Shown here: one piece after another, positions 26,148 to 34,423 of the stretch
Position numbering within the stretch: position 1 is the stretch's first letter
Layout: the number at the start of each line of letters is the position of its first letter
DNA from: an uncultured Eubacteriales bacterium
GTDB taxonomy: Bacteria > Bacillota > Clostridia > Christensenellales > Aristaeellaceae
DNA: 64,000 nt
NCBI GenBank assembly: GCA_902764875.1
Contig: CACWXP010000004.1
Location: 124,001 to 188,000, forward strand
Direction of reading: 5' to 3'
Notes under the pieces: model-generated
The model's input: the letters and a program-made list of their open reading frames with translations, nothing else
Told to the model about the DNA's origin: nothing
Databases searched by the model: none
Made by a program: the position numbers and the translations under genes

Positions 26148-27816
26148 TGGTAATGGACTCCTTCAGCTTGGACAGGGCAATTTTGGTTTCGGCAGCGGTT
26201 TCACCCAGCAGGCTGGCAATTTCCTGCACAATGCGCATTTGCTTATCCACCACCTTGTCCGCCACTTCCACCGTCTGGCGGCTGATTTCCTCCCGCTGCC
26301 GGCGGGCATCTTCTTCTTCGCTCACATCACGCATGATGCACAGCAGCATCCGCCCCTCCTCGGCAGGTACGATGGTCTGCTGGATGGTGCAGCCGTACTC
26401 TGCCAGATAACTCCTCTGGTGGAAAATACCGCGGCCTGTGTTCTGCACCTTGATAAACGGTGCGGGATCCAGAATACGAACCACCTGGTCGCCCAGCACG
26501 GCGTTCTCGGAACGCAGGTTCAGGATTTTGAGGGCGGCCGGGTTAATCTGCTGCACCTCCAGCTGATCGTTCAGCATGATGATGCCGTTCGGGCTGTTGC
26601 GGGCGATGGTATCGTTGACGTTCTCCGCCTTTTCCATCAGGTATGGCAGGCACATGGAGATTTCCGCCTTGCCCTGGTAGATGGCGATCGCTTTCTCCCG
26701 GCAGGAATTGTATCCGCAGGAGCCGCAGTTCAGTTCCTGGCTGGGTTTGAATTTGCCCATCTCCCGCAGGATCTCCCGGATCTCGTCCTCGGTGGGTACG
26801 GCCGCGCGCTGTTCGATGGGTTCGAAGTGCTTGCGCAGCTGCCGGATCTCCGGCTGTCCGATCTCGAAGTCCTTGTCCCCCGCGTACCGGGATACGGCCA
26901 GGTAGTCCTTCAGCGGGCTGCGGCCGTACTTCTCCATGACCGGGCCCCCGGCGCAGCTGCCCGCGCAGGCGCTCATTTCTATGAAGCAGTGGTGGATGTT
27001 TCCCCGCTCGATCTCCTTCAGGGCTTCGATGCAGTTTTCCACCCCGTCCAGCGCCAGGTAGGTATATCCCGGCGCGTCCTGGGCCATCGTTTTCAGGATA
27101 CCGCCCGTCGTCGGGAAGAACCGGGCCAGGCTGTGTTCGTCCGGGCTTTTTTCCTTCCGGATCTCCACCCCTTCTTTTTTCAGCCAGTTGGTCAGTTCCT
27201 CATACGTCAGTACCGCGTCCACGATGCCTTCGTAGTATTCGGCTTCGTCCTTCTTGGCCACGCAGGGCCCGATGAACACGGTCTTCGCGTTGGGAATGCG
27301 CCGTTTGATATCCTCGCAGTGCGCCTGCATGGGCGACAGCACGTCCGCCAGGTACGGGAGCACCCGGGGGAAATACTTCTGGATCAGCAGGTTGACCGAA
27401 TGGCAGCAGGAGGAGATGACCACGTCCCGGTCCTCCTCCTTCAGGATGCGGTCATATTCCCGCTTGACCAGCGTCGCGCCCAGCGCGGTTTCCTCCGCAT
27501 CGTAAAAGCCCAGCTTTTTCAGGGCCTCCCGCATGGCCTCAATGCCCACGCCGTCATAGTTCGCCACGAAGGATGGGGCCAGGGAGACCACCACCGGATC
27601 GCCACTCTGGATCAGGACCCTGACCTTTTCAGTCTCGTCCACGATCTCCTTGGCATTCTGGGGACACACGACGAAGCAGTGCCCGCACAGGATGCACTCG
27701 TTGCCGATGATATGCGCCTGGCTGCCGGAAAACCGGATGGACTTTACAGGGCAGTGGCGGATGCACTTGTAGCAGTTTTTGCAGTTGGATTTCTTCAGCG
27801 TCAGACAGTTCGGCAT
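26140..27816 (-). CDS. Sensory [FeFe] hydrogenase (group C, PAS-linked)
   Basis: The 558-residue protein begins with two ferredoxin-type clusters (CKNCYKCIRHCP, CILCGHCFVVCP). An H-cluster domain follows with loops SSCCHSVN, GPCVAKKDE and SACAGSCAGGP, then a 4Fe-4S motif (CGSCGYNSCREKA, about residues 372-384). A PAS domain comes next (IARNSPNGIIMLND, LEVQQINPAAL), and a C-terminal helical coiled segment closes the protein. This is the architecture of regulatory (HydS/HfsB-like) hydrogenases, which are thought to sense hydrogen or redox state. It lies three bases after the 2Fe-2S gene and overlaps the phosphatase gene. Confidence 0.92.
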   Translation of the reverse strand: MPNCLTLKKSNCKNCYKCIRHCPVKSIRFSGSQAHIIGNECILCGHCFVVCPQNAKEIVDETEKVRVLIQSGDPVVVSLAPSFVANYDGVGIEAMREALKKLGFYDAEETALGATLVKREYDRILKEEDRDVVISSCCHSVNLLIQKYFPRVLPYLADVLSPMQAHCEDIKRRIPNAKTVFIGPCVAKKDEAEYYEGIVDAVLTYEELTNWLKKEGVEIRKEKSPDEHSLARFFPTTGGILKTMAQDAPGYTYLALDGVENCIEALKEIERGNIHHCFIEMSACAGSCAGGPVMEKYGRSPLKDYLAVSRYAGDKDFEIGQPEIRQLRKHFEPIEQRAAVPTEDEIREILREMGKFKPSQELNCGSCGYNSCREKAIAIYQGKAEISMCLPYLMEKAENVNDTIARNSPNGIIMLNDQLEVQQINPAALKILNLRSENAVLGDQVVRILDPAPFIKVQNTGRGIFHQRSYLAEYGCTIQQTIVPAEEGRMLLCIMRDVSEEEDARRQREEISRQTVEVADKVVDKQMRIVQEIASLLGETAAETKIALSKLKESITNE

Positions 27817-27819
27817 TGC

Positions 27820-28059
27820 TTACACCTTTGCTTTGATTTCTTTTTCGAAGAAGGAAGAAACGGTTTCCGGGGACACGGAATGGAATTCCCCGTCCACCGT
27901 GACGCACACGCCCTGCTGGCATTTGCCCATGCAGAAGGTGCCGCCCAGTTCGATTTTGTCGTTCAGGTTTTCTTTGGCGATCAGGTCCTGCAGCTGTTCC
28001 ACCACAGAACGGGAACCTTTGATATGGCAGGAGGAACCGATACAAACTGTTACTTTCAT
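27820..28059 (-). CDS. Thioredoxin-like [2Fe-2S] ferredoxin (NuoE C-terminal type)
   Basis: This 79-residue protein corresponds to the thioredoxin-fold half of the NuoE/HoxE family. The cluster cysteines are C6 and C11 (VCIGSSCHIKG) and the CMGKC pair near residues 43-47. It is far shorter than NuoE (about 160) because the helical N-terminal half is absent. AAAGGAG precedes the ATG. It is the first gene of the hydrogenase run and probably passes electrons to or from the hydrogenases. Confidence 0.88.
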   Translation of the reverse strand: MKVTVCIGSSCHIKGSRSVVEQLQDLIAKENLNDKIELGGTFCMGKCQQGVCVTVDGEFHSVSPETVSSFFEKEIKAKV

Positions 28060-28095
28060 GCGCTTTATCTCCTTTATTTATTGCAACCTGTCCGG

Positions 28096-28117
28096 AAAAA
28101 GGGGAGCAATGCTCCCC
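28096..28117 (-). terminator. Terminator of the rex-adhE-kinase operon
   Basis: GGGGAGC and GCTCCCC form a 7-bp stem around AAT (28101-28117). On the minus strand TTTTT follows. It lies 13 bases after the kinase gene, separating that operon from the hydrogenase operon. Confidence 0.8.
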
Positions 28118-28129
28118 GCGCCGGAATGA

Positions 28130-28879
28130 TTAATGATACTCCACTACATTAGCCCAGGAGAGCAGGAATTCCCGTTCCTTTGCATTTCCCTTCACGGATT
28201 GGCTGGCTGCCACGATGGGCATCCATTTCTGCACATACTGCATGGGAGTGCCGCTCTTTTCACAGAAAAGATTCAGGTATTCCTTTGCCCCGTCAATATC
28301 TCCGTTCAGCCAGAACAGCAGGTACGTCCTCGCCACGTCCGCGGAGGCGTTGCCCTGGGTCACATGGCTCCAGTCGATGATATAGGGGGTGCCGTCTTCG
28401 CTGATGATGATGTTGGAAGGCCAGAAATCGCCATGGCATACCTTGTTATGGGTCGGCATGCCTTCCAGGCGGGCCAGCAGGTCATACCGTGTGGTCGCGT
28501 CCAGATCGGCCTGGCTGATTTTCCGGGACATTTTGTCCTTGAGCCGGTTCAGCATAGGACAGGTTTTACTCTGCACTTCCATCTGCAGGTCCACGAATGT
28601 ATTTAAATATTTCGACTTGCCGTCCGGATCTCCTTTCATGATCTGGGACAGTGTCTTCCCCTGGATGAACTCGGAGATGATGGCCCATTTGCCCTCGATC
28701 ATGGTGACGCCCAAGATCTTCGGGACGTGCAGCCCGATCCCCTCGATCCGCGCCTGATTCAGCGCCTCATTGAGAATGTCTGCTTTGGAATAGTTTTCAT
28801 TGAATACCTTTACGCACTGGTCCCCATCCCGATAGATGGTCTTGGCGTTGCGCACAGCAATGACGCGATCAAGATTCAT
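28130..28879 (-). CDS. Aminoglycoside-phosphotransferase-fold kinase
   Basis: This 249-residue protein has the APH/choline-kinase fold. It has an N-terminal lobe with VKVFNENYSK and IISEFIQGKTLSQIM, the catalytic VCHGDFWPSNIII and the metal-binding YIIDWSHV. The substrate is not evident; it need not be an antibiotic. ATG 28879 is chosen because GGAGG lies ahead of it; the frame opens 27 codons earlier inside adhE. It starts 17 bases after the adhE alcohol-dehydrogenase half, as the last gene of that operon. Confidence 0.85.
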   Translation of the reverse strand: MNLDRVIAVRNAKTIYRDGDQCVKVFNENYSKADILNEALNQARIEGIGLHVPKILGVTMIEGKWAIISEFIQGKTLSQIMKGDPDGKSKYLNTFVDLQMEVQSKTCPMLNRLKDKMSRKISQADLDATTRYDLLARLEGMPTHNKVCHGDFWPSNIIISEDGTPYIIDWSHVTQGNASADVARTYLLFWLNGDIDGAKEYLNLFCEKSGTPMQYVQKWMPIVAASQSVKGNAKEREFLLSWANVVEYH

Positions 28880-28895
28880 GTTTTTTTCCTCCTTC

Positions 28896-30182
28896 TCAGT
28901 GCTTCCGGCCCGGACGGTACGCCTTCTTGACGGCGTCGTCCTCCAGGGAGGCAATATCATCTGCGGTAGGCTTGGGCGTTTCGGTAAAGTGTTTTTCTCC
29001 GTAGTATGCGTTCAGATACATCTGCCTGATTTCGCTCATCAGGGGATAACGGGGATTGGCGCCGGTGCACTGATCGTCAAAGGCCTGCTCCACCATAGCG
29101 TCCAGCCTGTCAAGGAAATCTTTCTCATCGGGTACATAATCCCGGATCGCAGGTTTGATACCCACATAGGCTTTCAGGTCGTTGATCATCTTGATCAGCC
29201 CTTCCAGCTTCTCCGCGTCATTGCTGCCCTTCACGCCCAGCGCTTCCGCCACCTCGGCGTAGCGGCGCAGTGTATGGGGATGGTCGTACTGCGGGAAGGT
29301 ACCCATCTTGGCGGGCACTTCAGCGGCGTTGAAGCGCAGCACTTCTTCAATCATCAGCGCGTTGGCAACACCGTGCGCAATGTGATGGAACGCGCCCAGC
29401 TTATGCGCCATGGAATGGCATACCCCCAGGAAAGCGTTGGCAAAGGCCATGCCCGCCATGGTGGCCGCGTTGGCCATCTTTTCCCTTGCTTCCACATCGG
29501 TGAGACCGTTGTCGTAAGCCCGGGGCAGATACTCAAAAATGGTTTGCAGCGCTTTGACCGCCAGGCCGTCGGTATAATCCGTGGCCATCATGGAGGCGTA
29601 GGCTTCCAGCGCGTGGGTCACGGCATCGATGCCGCTGGCGGCGGTGAGGCCTTTCGGCGCGGTCATATGGAAATCAGTATCGATGATCGCCATGTCGGGC
29701 AGCAGCTCATAGTCAGCCAGCGGATACTTGACTCCGCTCTTTTCATCGGTAATGACGGCGAAGGGCGTCACCTCACTGCCGGTACCGGCGGAGGTGGGAA
29801 TAGCAATGAAATAAGCTTTCTCGCCCATCCTCGGGAAGGTATATACCCGCTTGCGGATATCCATGAAGCGCATCGCCATATCCTGGAAATCCACTTCAGG
29901 ATGCTCATACAGGACCCACATGATTTTGCCTGCATCCATGGCGCTTCCGCCGCCCAGGGCGATGATCACGTCGGGCTGGAACAGGCGCATCTGCTCCGCG
30001 CCAGCCTTGGCGCACGCCAGGGTGGGATCGGGGGCTACATCAAAGAAGGTGGCGTGCTGGATGCCCAGCTCGTCCAGCTTCTGCGTGATAGGCGCGGTGT
30101 TGCCGTTGTGATACAGGAAATTGTCGGTCACGATAAAGGCTTTCTTTTTGCCCATCACGTGTTTTAACTCATCCAGCGCCAC
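28896..30182 (-). CDS. adhE: AdhE C-terminal half: iron-dependent alcohol dehydrogenase
   Basis: This 428-residue protein equals the alcohol-dehydrogenase half of bifunctional AdhE. It has ALGGGSAMDAGKIMWVLYE, IPTSAGTGSEVTPFAVITD, SGIDAVTHALEAYAS, the iron-ligand histidines in LGVCHSMAHKLGAFHH, and DDQCTGANPRYPLMSEI near the end. In most clostridia it is fused to the acetaldehyde dehydrogenase half. Here it begins at a GTG (30182) 14 bases inside the end of the upstream frame, with GGAGAGG 12 bases ahead. The codons just before the GTG would read GCLP in this frame, matching the AdhE linker. It reduces acetaldehyde to ethanol with NADH. Confidence 0.9.
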   Translation of the reverse strand: MALDELKHVMGKKKAFIVTDNFLYHNGNTAPITQKLDELGIQHATFFDVAPDPTLACAKAGAEQMRLFQPDVIIALGGGSAMDAGKIMWVLYEHPEVDFQDMAMRFMDIRKRVYTFPRMGEKAYFIAIPTSAGTGSEVTPFAVITDEKSGVKYPLADYELLPDMAIIDTDFHMTAPKGLTAASGIDAVTHALEAYASMMATDYTDGLAVKALQTIFEYLPRAYDNGLTDVEAREKMANAATMAGMAFANAFLGVCHSMAHKLGAFHHIAHGVANALMIEEVLRFNAAEVPAKMGTFPQYDHPHTLRRYAEVAEALGVKGSNDAEKLEGLIKMINDLKAYVGIKPAIRDYVPDEKDFLDRLDAMVEQAFDDQCTGANPRYPLMSEIRQMYLNAYYGEKHFTETPKPTADDIASLEDDAVKKAYRPGRKH

Positions 30183-31551
30183 CGGCAGGCAGCCCTCTCC
30201 TTTCAGCCACGGTCTTGATATTCAGCAAATGCTTTACGCCCACATTCTCCGATACGGAGTTTCCGCCCCAGCTGCCGCAGCCGAGAGTAAGGGAAGGAGC
30301 CATTTTGAAGTTGTACAGATCGCCGATGCCGCCCTGGGAAGAGGGGGTATTGATCACAATTCGGCAGGTTTTCATTCTGGCCGCAAAAGCATCCAGCACT
30401 TCCGGCTTCTTCTGTGTATCTGCATACAGGGAAGCCGTATGGCCGTAACCGCCGTCGGCAATCAGCCGCTCCGCTTTGCTGAATGCGTCTTCAATATCCT
30501 TTGCCCGGTACATTGCCAGCACGGGGCTCAGCTTCTCATGCGCGAATTCTTCCGACAGTTCCACAGATTCAACTTCTCCGATGAGCACCTTGGTTCCTTC
30601 CGGCACGGTGACACCGGCCAGTGCCGCGATTTTGCAGGCGCTCTGGCCGACGATCTTCGCGTTCAGCGCGCCGTTGGTCAGGATGGTATGGCGCACCTTG
30701 TCCAGGTCGGCGCCCCGCAGGAACCAGCAGCCCCGGGCGGCAAATTCGGCACGAACCGTTTCGTAGATACTGTCCAGCACGATTACGCTCTGTTCGGAAG
30801 CGCAGATCATACCGTTGTCGAAGGTTTTGGAGTGAATGACAGAATTGACCGCCAGGACCAGATTGGCGCTGTCGTCAATCACTGCCGGCACGTTTCCGGC
30901 GCCCACACCCAGGGCAGGTTTACCGCTGGAATACGCTGCTTTTACCATGCCGGGGCCGCCTGTGGCCAGGATGATATCGGCATCCCGCATCAGGGTGTTG
31001 GTCATCTCCAGGGAGGGAACATCGATCCAGCTGATGATGCCTTCAGGAGCGCCGGCCTTGACCGCTGCGTCCAACACCACCTTCGCAGCGGCGATCGTGG
31101 ATTTCTTCGCCCGGGGATGGGGACTGAAGATGATGCCGTTGCGGGTTTTCAAGCAGATCAGCGCCTTGAAAATGGCGGTGGAGGTGGGGTTGGTGGTCGG
31201 GATGACCGCCGCAACCACGCCGATGGGCTCGGCGATCTTCTTCATGCCGTAGGCCTTGTCTTCCTCGATCACGCCGCAGGTCTTGGTATCCCGGTAAGCG
31301 TTGTAAATATATTCGCTGGCGTAGTGGTTTTTGATCACCTTATCCTCCACCACACCCATGCCGGTTTCTTCCACTGCCATTCTGGCCAGCGGCACCCGGG
31401 CCTGATTGGCTGCCGTTGCTGCAGCCAGGAAGATCCGGTCCACCTGTTCCTGCGTGTAGGCGGCGAATACCCTCTGCGCTGCGCGCACCCGGGCGATAGC
31501 CGCCTCCAGCGTTTCCACACTGTCCACCATGTCAAATGCTTTGGTTTCCAT
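30169..31551 (-). CDS. adhE: AdhE N-terminal half: acetylating acetaldehyde dehydrogenase
   Basis: This 460-residue protein is the CoA-acylating aldehyde dehydrogenase half of AdhE. It has IPTTNPTSTAIFKALI, SPHPRAKKSTIAA, the catalytic cysteine in FDNGMICASEQSVIV, and the C-terminal LTLGCGSWGGNSVSENVG with LNIKTVAERR. After AERR about 16 linker residues usual in fused AdhE are missing. The frame then changes and ends within 8 codons. It converts acetyl-CoA to acetaldehyde with NADH. The ATG follows AGGAGGAACAGT and overlaps the end of rex by 20 bases. Confidence 0.92.
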   Translation of the reverse strand: METKAFDMVDSVETLEAAIARVRAAQRVFAAYTQEQVDRIFLAAATAANQARVPLARMAVEETGMGVVEDKVIKNHYASEYIYNAYRDTKTCGVIEEDKAYGMKKIAEPIGVVAAVIPTTNPTSTAIFKALICLKTRNGIIFSPHPRAKKSTIAAAKVVLDAAVKAGAPEGIISWIDVPSLEMTNTLMRDADIILATGGPGMVKAAYSSGKPALGVGAGNVPAVIDDSANLVLAVNSVIHSKTFDNGMICASEQSVIVLDSIYETVRAEFAARGCWFLRGADLDKVRHTILTNGALNAKIVGQSACKIAALAGVTVPEGTKVLIGEVESVELSEEFAHEKLSPVLAMYRAKDIEDAFSKAERLIADGGYGHTASLYADTQKKPEVLDAFAARMKTCRIVINTPSSQGGIGDLYNFKMAPSLTLGCGSWGGNSVSENVGVKHLLNIKTVAERRGLPAGGAG

Positions 31552-32188
31552 ACTGTTCCTCCTCTTCCTGTTTTAATGCCTCACTGGCTGCCATATGGAG
31601 ATAAGCCAAAGATAATGCAATGTCTTCCTGGTGTATCGTCACACCGGACGGCACTTTAATCTGTACCGGGGCAAAATTGAGAATCGCTGTCAGCCCGGCG
31701 GCAACCATCTTGTCCGCAGATGACTGTGCGGATTCTGCCGGAACCGTCAGGATGCCTGTGTACACATGATGCGAAACACAAAGGCTGGGGAGCTTGTCCA
31801 TTGGATACACCGGAATGCTTCCATGGCAGCCTGGCGAAGCGGATGTGTTCTGATCAAAGGCTGCGACGATCTTCATACCGTAATCCGCAAACCCGTCATA
31901 CTCCATCAATGCGGACCCCAGTTTGCCCGCACCGACGATCACCGCGGAAACGGGTACGTTCACTCCCAGTGCCCTTTCCATATCCCTGCGGAGAGCTGAT
32001 ACGGGGTAACCCACCTTGGGAAGCCCTTCTGCGCATACGCTGGCCAGGTCCTTTCGCACCTGAACCTCGCCAAGTCCCAGACCTTTCGCGATCTGCGTGG
32101 CCGAAATTTTGTCCGTATTCGTCCTGCGGATATACCGCAGATACATAGGCAGCCGCCCCAGTGTCGCTCTGGAAAGTGTGCCTTGCAA
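31532..32188 (-). CDS. rex: Redox-sensing transcriptional repressor Rex
   Basis: This 218-residue protein has an N-terminal winged helix (RLPMYLRYIRR, then ISATQIAKGLGLGEVQVRKDL) and a Rossmann NAD(H)-binding domain with VIVGAGKLGSAL and the following AAFDQN. Rex leaves its operators when the NADH/NAD ratio rises, opening fermentation genes such as adhE, which is directly downstream in the same operon. I chose TTG 32188, 8 bases after AAAGGAGG; the frame is open upstream to 32248 but has no ribosome site. Autoregulation is likely. Confidence 0.92.
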   Translation of the reverse strand: MQGTLSRATLGRLPMYLRYIRRTNTDKISATQIAKGLGLGEVQVRKDLASVCAEGLPKVGYPVSALRRDMERALGVNVPVSAVIVGAGKLGSALMEYDGFADYGMKIVAAFDQNTSASPGCHGSIPVYPMDKLPSLCVSHHVYTGILTVPAESAQSSADKMVAAGLTAILNFAPVQIKVPSGVTIHQEDIALSLAYLHMAASEALKQEEEEQYGNQSI

Positions 32189-32203
32189 AGGATCATCCTC
32201 CTT

Positions 32204-32290
32204 TCGATATGCATTATATCGAAATGCTTTTCCTTTGCGAATTACCAAAACCGTATAATCGATATATCAGAATTGATAACCGGTCATCGA
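32204..32290 (-). promoter_or_regulatory. CGATAT-rich operator region before rex
   Basis: TCGATAT and ATATCGA form an inverted repeat at 32204-32222, overlapping the sequence just before the rex ribosome site. Further copies of ATCGATAT occur near 32259 and 32287. The classical Rex site (TTGTTAA and its inverse) is not obvious, so these may be sites for the upstream LysR-type protein or a divergent Rex motif. Confidence 0.45.
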
Positions 32291-32348
32291 TATACGAAAA
32301 AAAACTTTGCAGCCAGCGGAGAGCAGCAAAGCTTTTTCAATGGTTATC

Positions 32349-33278
32349 TTACTTTTTCTCTGCCAGGCAGGCACGCCTGGAACGGGTCAGTTCCGTAATA
32401 AAACGCTTATCCAGCTCTGTCAGCGAATAATCCCTGCGACGGATGAGCACATCCCTGTATACCCGCTGATTATCCGCACACTTTCGCTGCACCAGATGCA
32501 TCCGCTGCAGTATCCTCTCCGGCAAAGGAGACACCCACATATATGTTTCCGGGTTTTCTGTCAGCAGATCAAACTGGCTTCCGCGCTCAAAGACAAAGAT
32601 ACGCCGTGGCATTTTTGGCAGTTCCTCGTTTTTTACGGCAGAAAGGGGCAAAGAGGGCACATAAGGGTCAGCGTGCGCAATCTGGATATATTGATGAAGA
32701 TCCGGGAAGCGGATGCTGTCCAATGCGGTCAGGGCGCTGTCCTCACGCATGACCAGGACATATTTAAATTCCGCAACGATTTCACCTGCCAGCCCTTTTT
32801 CCTCCAACATCTGCCTGAAGTATCTGTCGTAGCCCGCCGCATAGCGGATAATGCCCAGGTTGTATCCAACTTCCAGAATGTTTTTCACGGCCTGCAATGC
32901 GTTTGTTTCCTGATAAAAGATTTCCGCATCCTCCCTGCCCAGCGTTCGGGAAAAAGCGGTGAAAGCATCTGAAATATAGCTGGCTCTGGGAACAGAAATG
33001 GAAAAACGCTGCTTTGCGGTTCTTTTTTCTTTGTACAGGCTTTCTATTTCATCTACCTGTTCTAGGATCTTATGTGCCTGACTGACAAATAACTCGCCAT
33101 CCGGCGTCAGCATCATGCCCCTGGAAGAGCGGCGGAAAAACTGTATACCCAGTTCATTTTCCATCTCCCTGACCACTCTGCTCAGATTGGGCTGCGCTAC
33201 GTGCAGCTCTTCAGCCGCTTTGTTGATAGAGCCGTTTTCTGCAATACAGACCACATATTTGAGATGGAGGATATTCAT
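32349..33278 (-). CDS. LysR-type transcriptional regulator
   Basis: This 309-residue protein has the N-terminal LysR winged helix (MNILHLKYVVCIAENGSINK, AAEELHVAQPNLSRVVREME, TPDGELFVSQA). The effector domain starts near residue 95 (RFSISVPRASYIS). It lies 160 bases upstream of rex on the same strand and probably regulates that operon or its own. I chose the ATG at 33278; an earlier in-frame ATG at 33299 adds MVREEKR and lies against the end of the preceding exported-protein gene. The ligand is unknown. Confidence 0.88.
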   Translation of the reverse strand: MNILHLKYVVCIAENGSINKAAEELHVAQPNLSRVVREMENELGIQFFRRSSRGMMLTPDGELFVSQAHKILEQVDEIESLYKEKRTAKQRFSISVPRASYISDAFTAFSRTLGREDAEIFYQETNALQAVKNILEVGYNLGIIRYAAGYDRYFRQMLEEKGLAGEIVAEFKYVLVMREDSALTALDSIRFPDLHQYIQIAHADPYVPSLPLSAVKNEELPKMPRRIFVFERGSQFDLLTENPETYMWVSPLPERILQRMHLVQRKCADNQRVYRDVLIRRRDYSLTELDKRFITELTRSRRACLAEKK

Positions 33279-34383
33279 TCGTTTCTCTTCCCGAACCATT
33301 CAGCCGGTTCTGTTTATATTTCTCTGACAGGTGACTGCGGGGCTTCCGTGCTTCTTTCCCGACCGGATCGAAGCAAGCACATAAAGAACTATACCATCGC
33401 CATTTTACAGTAGGGTAATCCAGATCTTCTCCTTTTATTTCTGCCTTTCCATTTTTACACCACCAAACTTCCACATGCCAGATCGGTCTGGTCGCGCCGG
33501 TATATCCTTCCGGATCAACCTTTACGTCCACGACGGTGTACCCAAGCCGCATCTCCAGAATCTTTCGTATATACCCGGCTTCAATCTCTTTTCGCAACGT
33601 TTTCTGAACTTTCGAAAAGCTGGCTAAGGGAACATCTTCTTCAACAGTTTTCGTCTGTGTGGGGTAGTATCCAAAGCGCATTCCGTTGTATGGACTCATT
33701 CCCATATTCAGATTGATCCAAGGGATCCGATCCTTCCAGACCGGCAAGTCATATGGTAAATAGTATCCGATATGTCGGAACAAAGGGATGCCAGACACAG
33801 TTTGGTATGCCAGATAGTTCACCCAACATTCCTGCGATTTTCCAGTTTTGGGATCAATGGCGATGTTTACCATTACGTCAAAAGGGTGATCCATATCAAA
33901 ACCGGCAGTGCCCTGGTTGACGCATTCCAACACATCCCAAACTTCCTGTGCCACATCATGAAGCGTCTTTCCACCATAATTCTCGAGCTTCATATCCAAA
34001 TTCACAGGCGTATAGTAATGATTCGATTCTATCTTCATTTCGCTGAAATCCGGTTCAGATGGATCAGATGTGCGAGAAGCAGAAATCCTTTTCCCAGAAT
34101 CCGACTCCCATCCATCGCCAAGTAGAGAGGAAACATCGATCACATTGTTTTCCTCAAGGCGAAGAAAAAGGATCGGCATCTTGTACGTATCCGGCACAAG
34201 TACAGGAGCGTTAATCTCTACTGTACGCCATTTCGTTTCGATGCTTTCCTGCCATCCGTTCGGATAATCGTCTTCGATCAAGTCATGCAGCTGGCCAATT
34301 GTATAGTACTTCTGCTCTGCCGTTGCGGCAGTGTATGGTATCAGAAGCAACAGCAAACACAGGATTGAAAGAATCTTTTTCAT
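33211..34383 (-). CDS. Exported protein, paralogue 3 of a tandem triplet (probably frameshifted at its end)
   Basis: The 390-codon frame opens with a signal peptide (MKKILSILCLLLLLIPYTA) behind GGAGGG. The body shares with its two upstream neighbours the order SIETKWRTVEINAPVLVPD, a central SGIPLFRHIGYY, DVPLASFSKVQKTL and RKILEMRLGYTVVDV, resembling DUF6034-type proteins. After about residue 330 the frame turns basic and runs into the LysR gene. Reading another frame from about 33405 gives a more family-like tail (VLYVLASIRSGKK) with a stop at 33300-33302, directly against the first LysR ATG. A small deletion near 33405 is likely. Function unknown. Confidence 0.75.
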   Translation of the reverse strand: MKKILSILCLLLLLIPYTAATAEQKYYTIGQLHDLIEDDYPNGWQESIETKWRTVEINAPVLVPDTYKMPILFLRLEENNVIDVSSLLGDGWESDSGKRISASRTSDPSEPDFSEMKIESNHYYTPVNLDMKLENYGGKTLHDVAQEVWDVLECVNQGTAGFDMDHPFDVMVNIAIDPKTGKSQECWVNYLAYQTVSGIPLFRHIGYYLPYDLPVWKDRIPWINLNMGMSPYNGMRFGYYPTQTKTVEEDVPLASFSKVQKTLRKEIEAGYIRKILEMRLGYTVVDVKVDPEGYTGATRPIWHVEVWWCKNGKAEIKGEDLDYPTVKWRWYSSLCACFDPVGKEARKPRSHLSEKYKQNRLNGSGRETNEYPPSQICGLYCRKRLYQQSG

Positions 34384-34423
34384 TCTGCTTTCCCTCCGAT
34401 TGTTATCCGGGATAATGCGCCAT

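Noticed and set aside
26239..28152. 637-codon plus-strand frame
   Set aside because: Antisense to the sensory hydrogenase and 2Fe-2S genes, with no plausible domain of its own.
28130..28879. Antibiotic resistance call for the APH-fold kinase
   Set aside because: The fold covers many small-molecule kinases; the operon with rex and adhE does not suggest a drug substrate.
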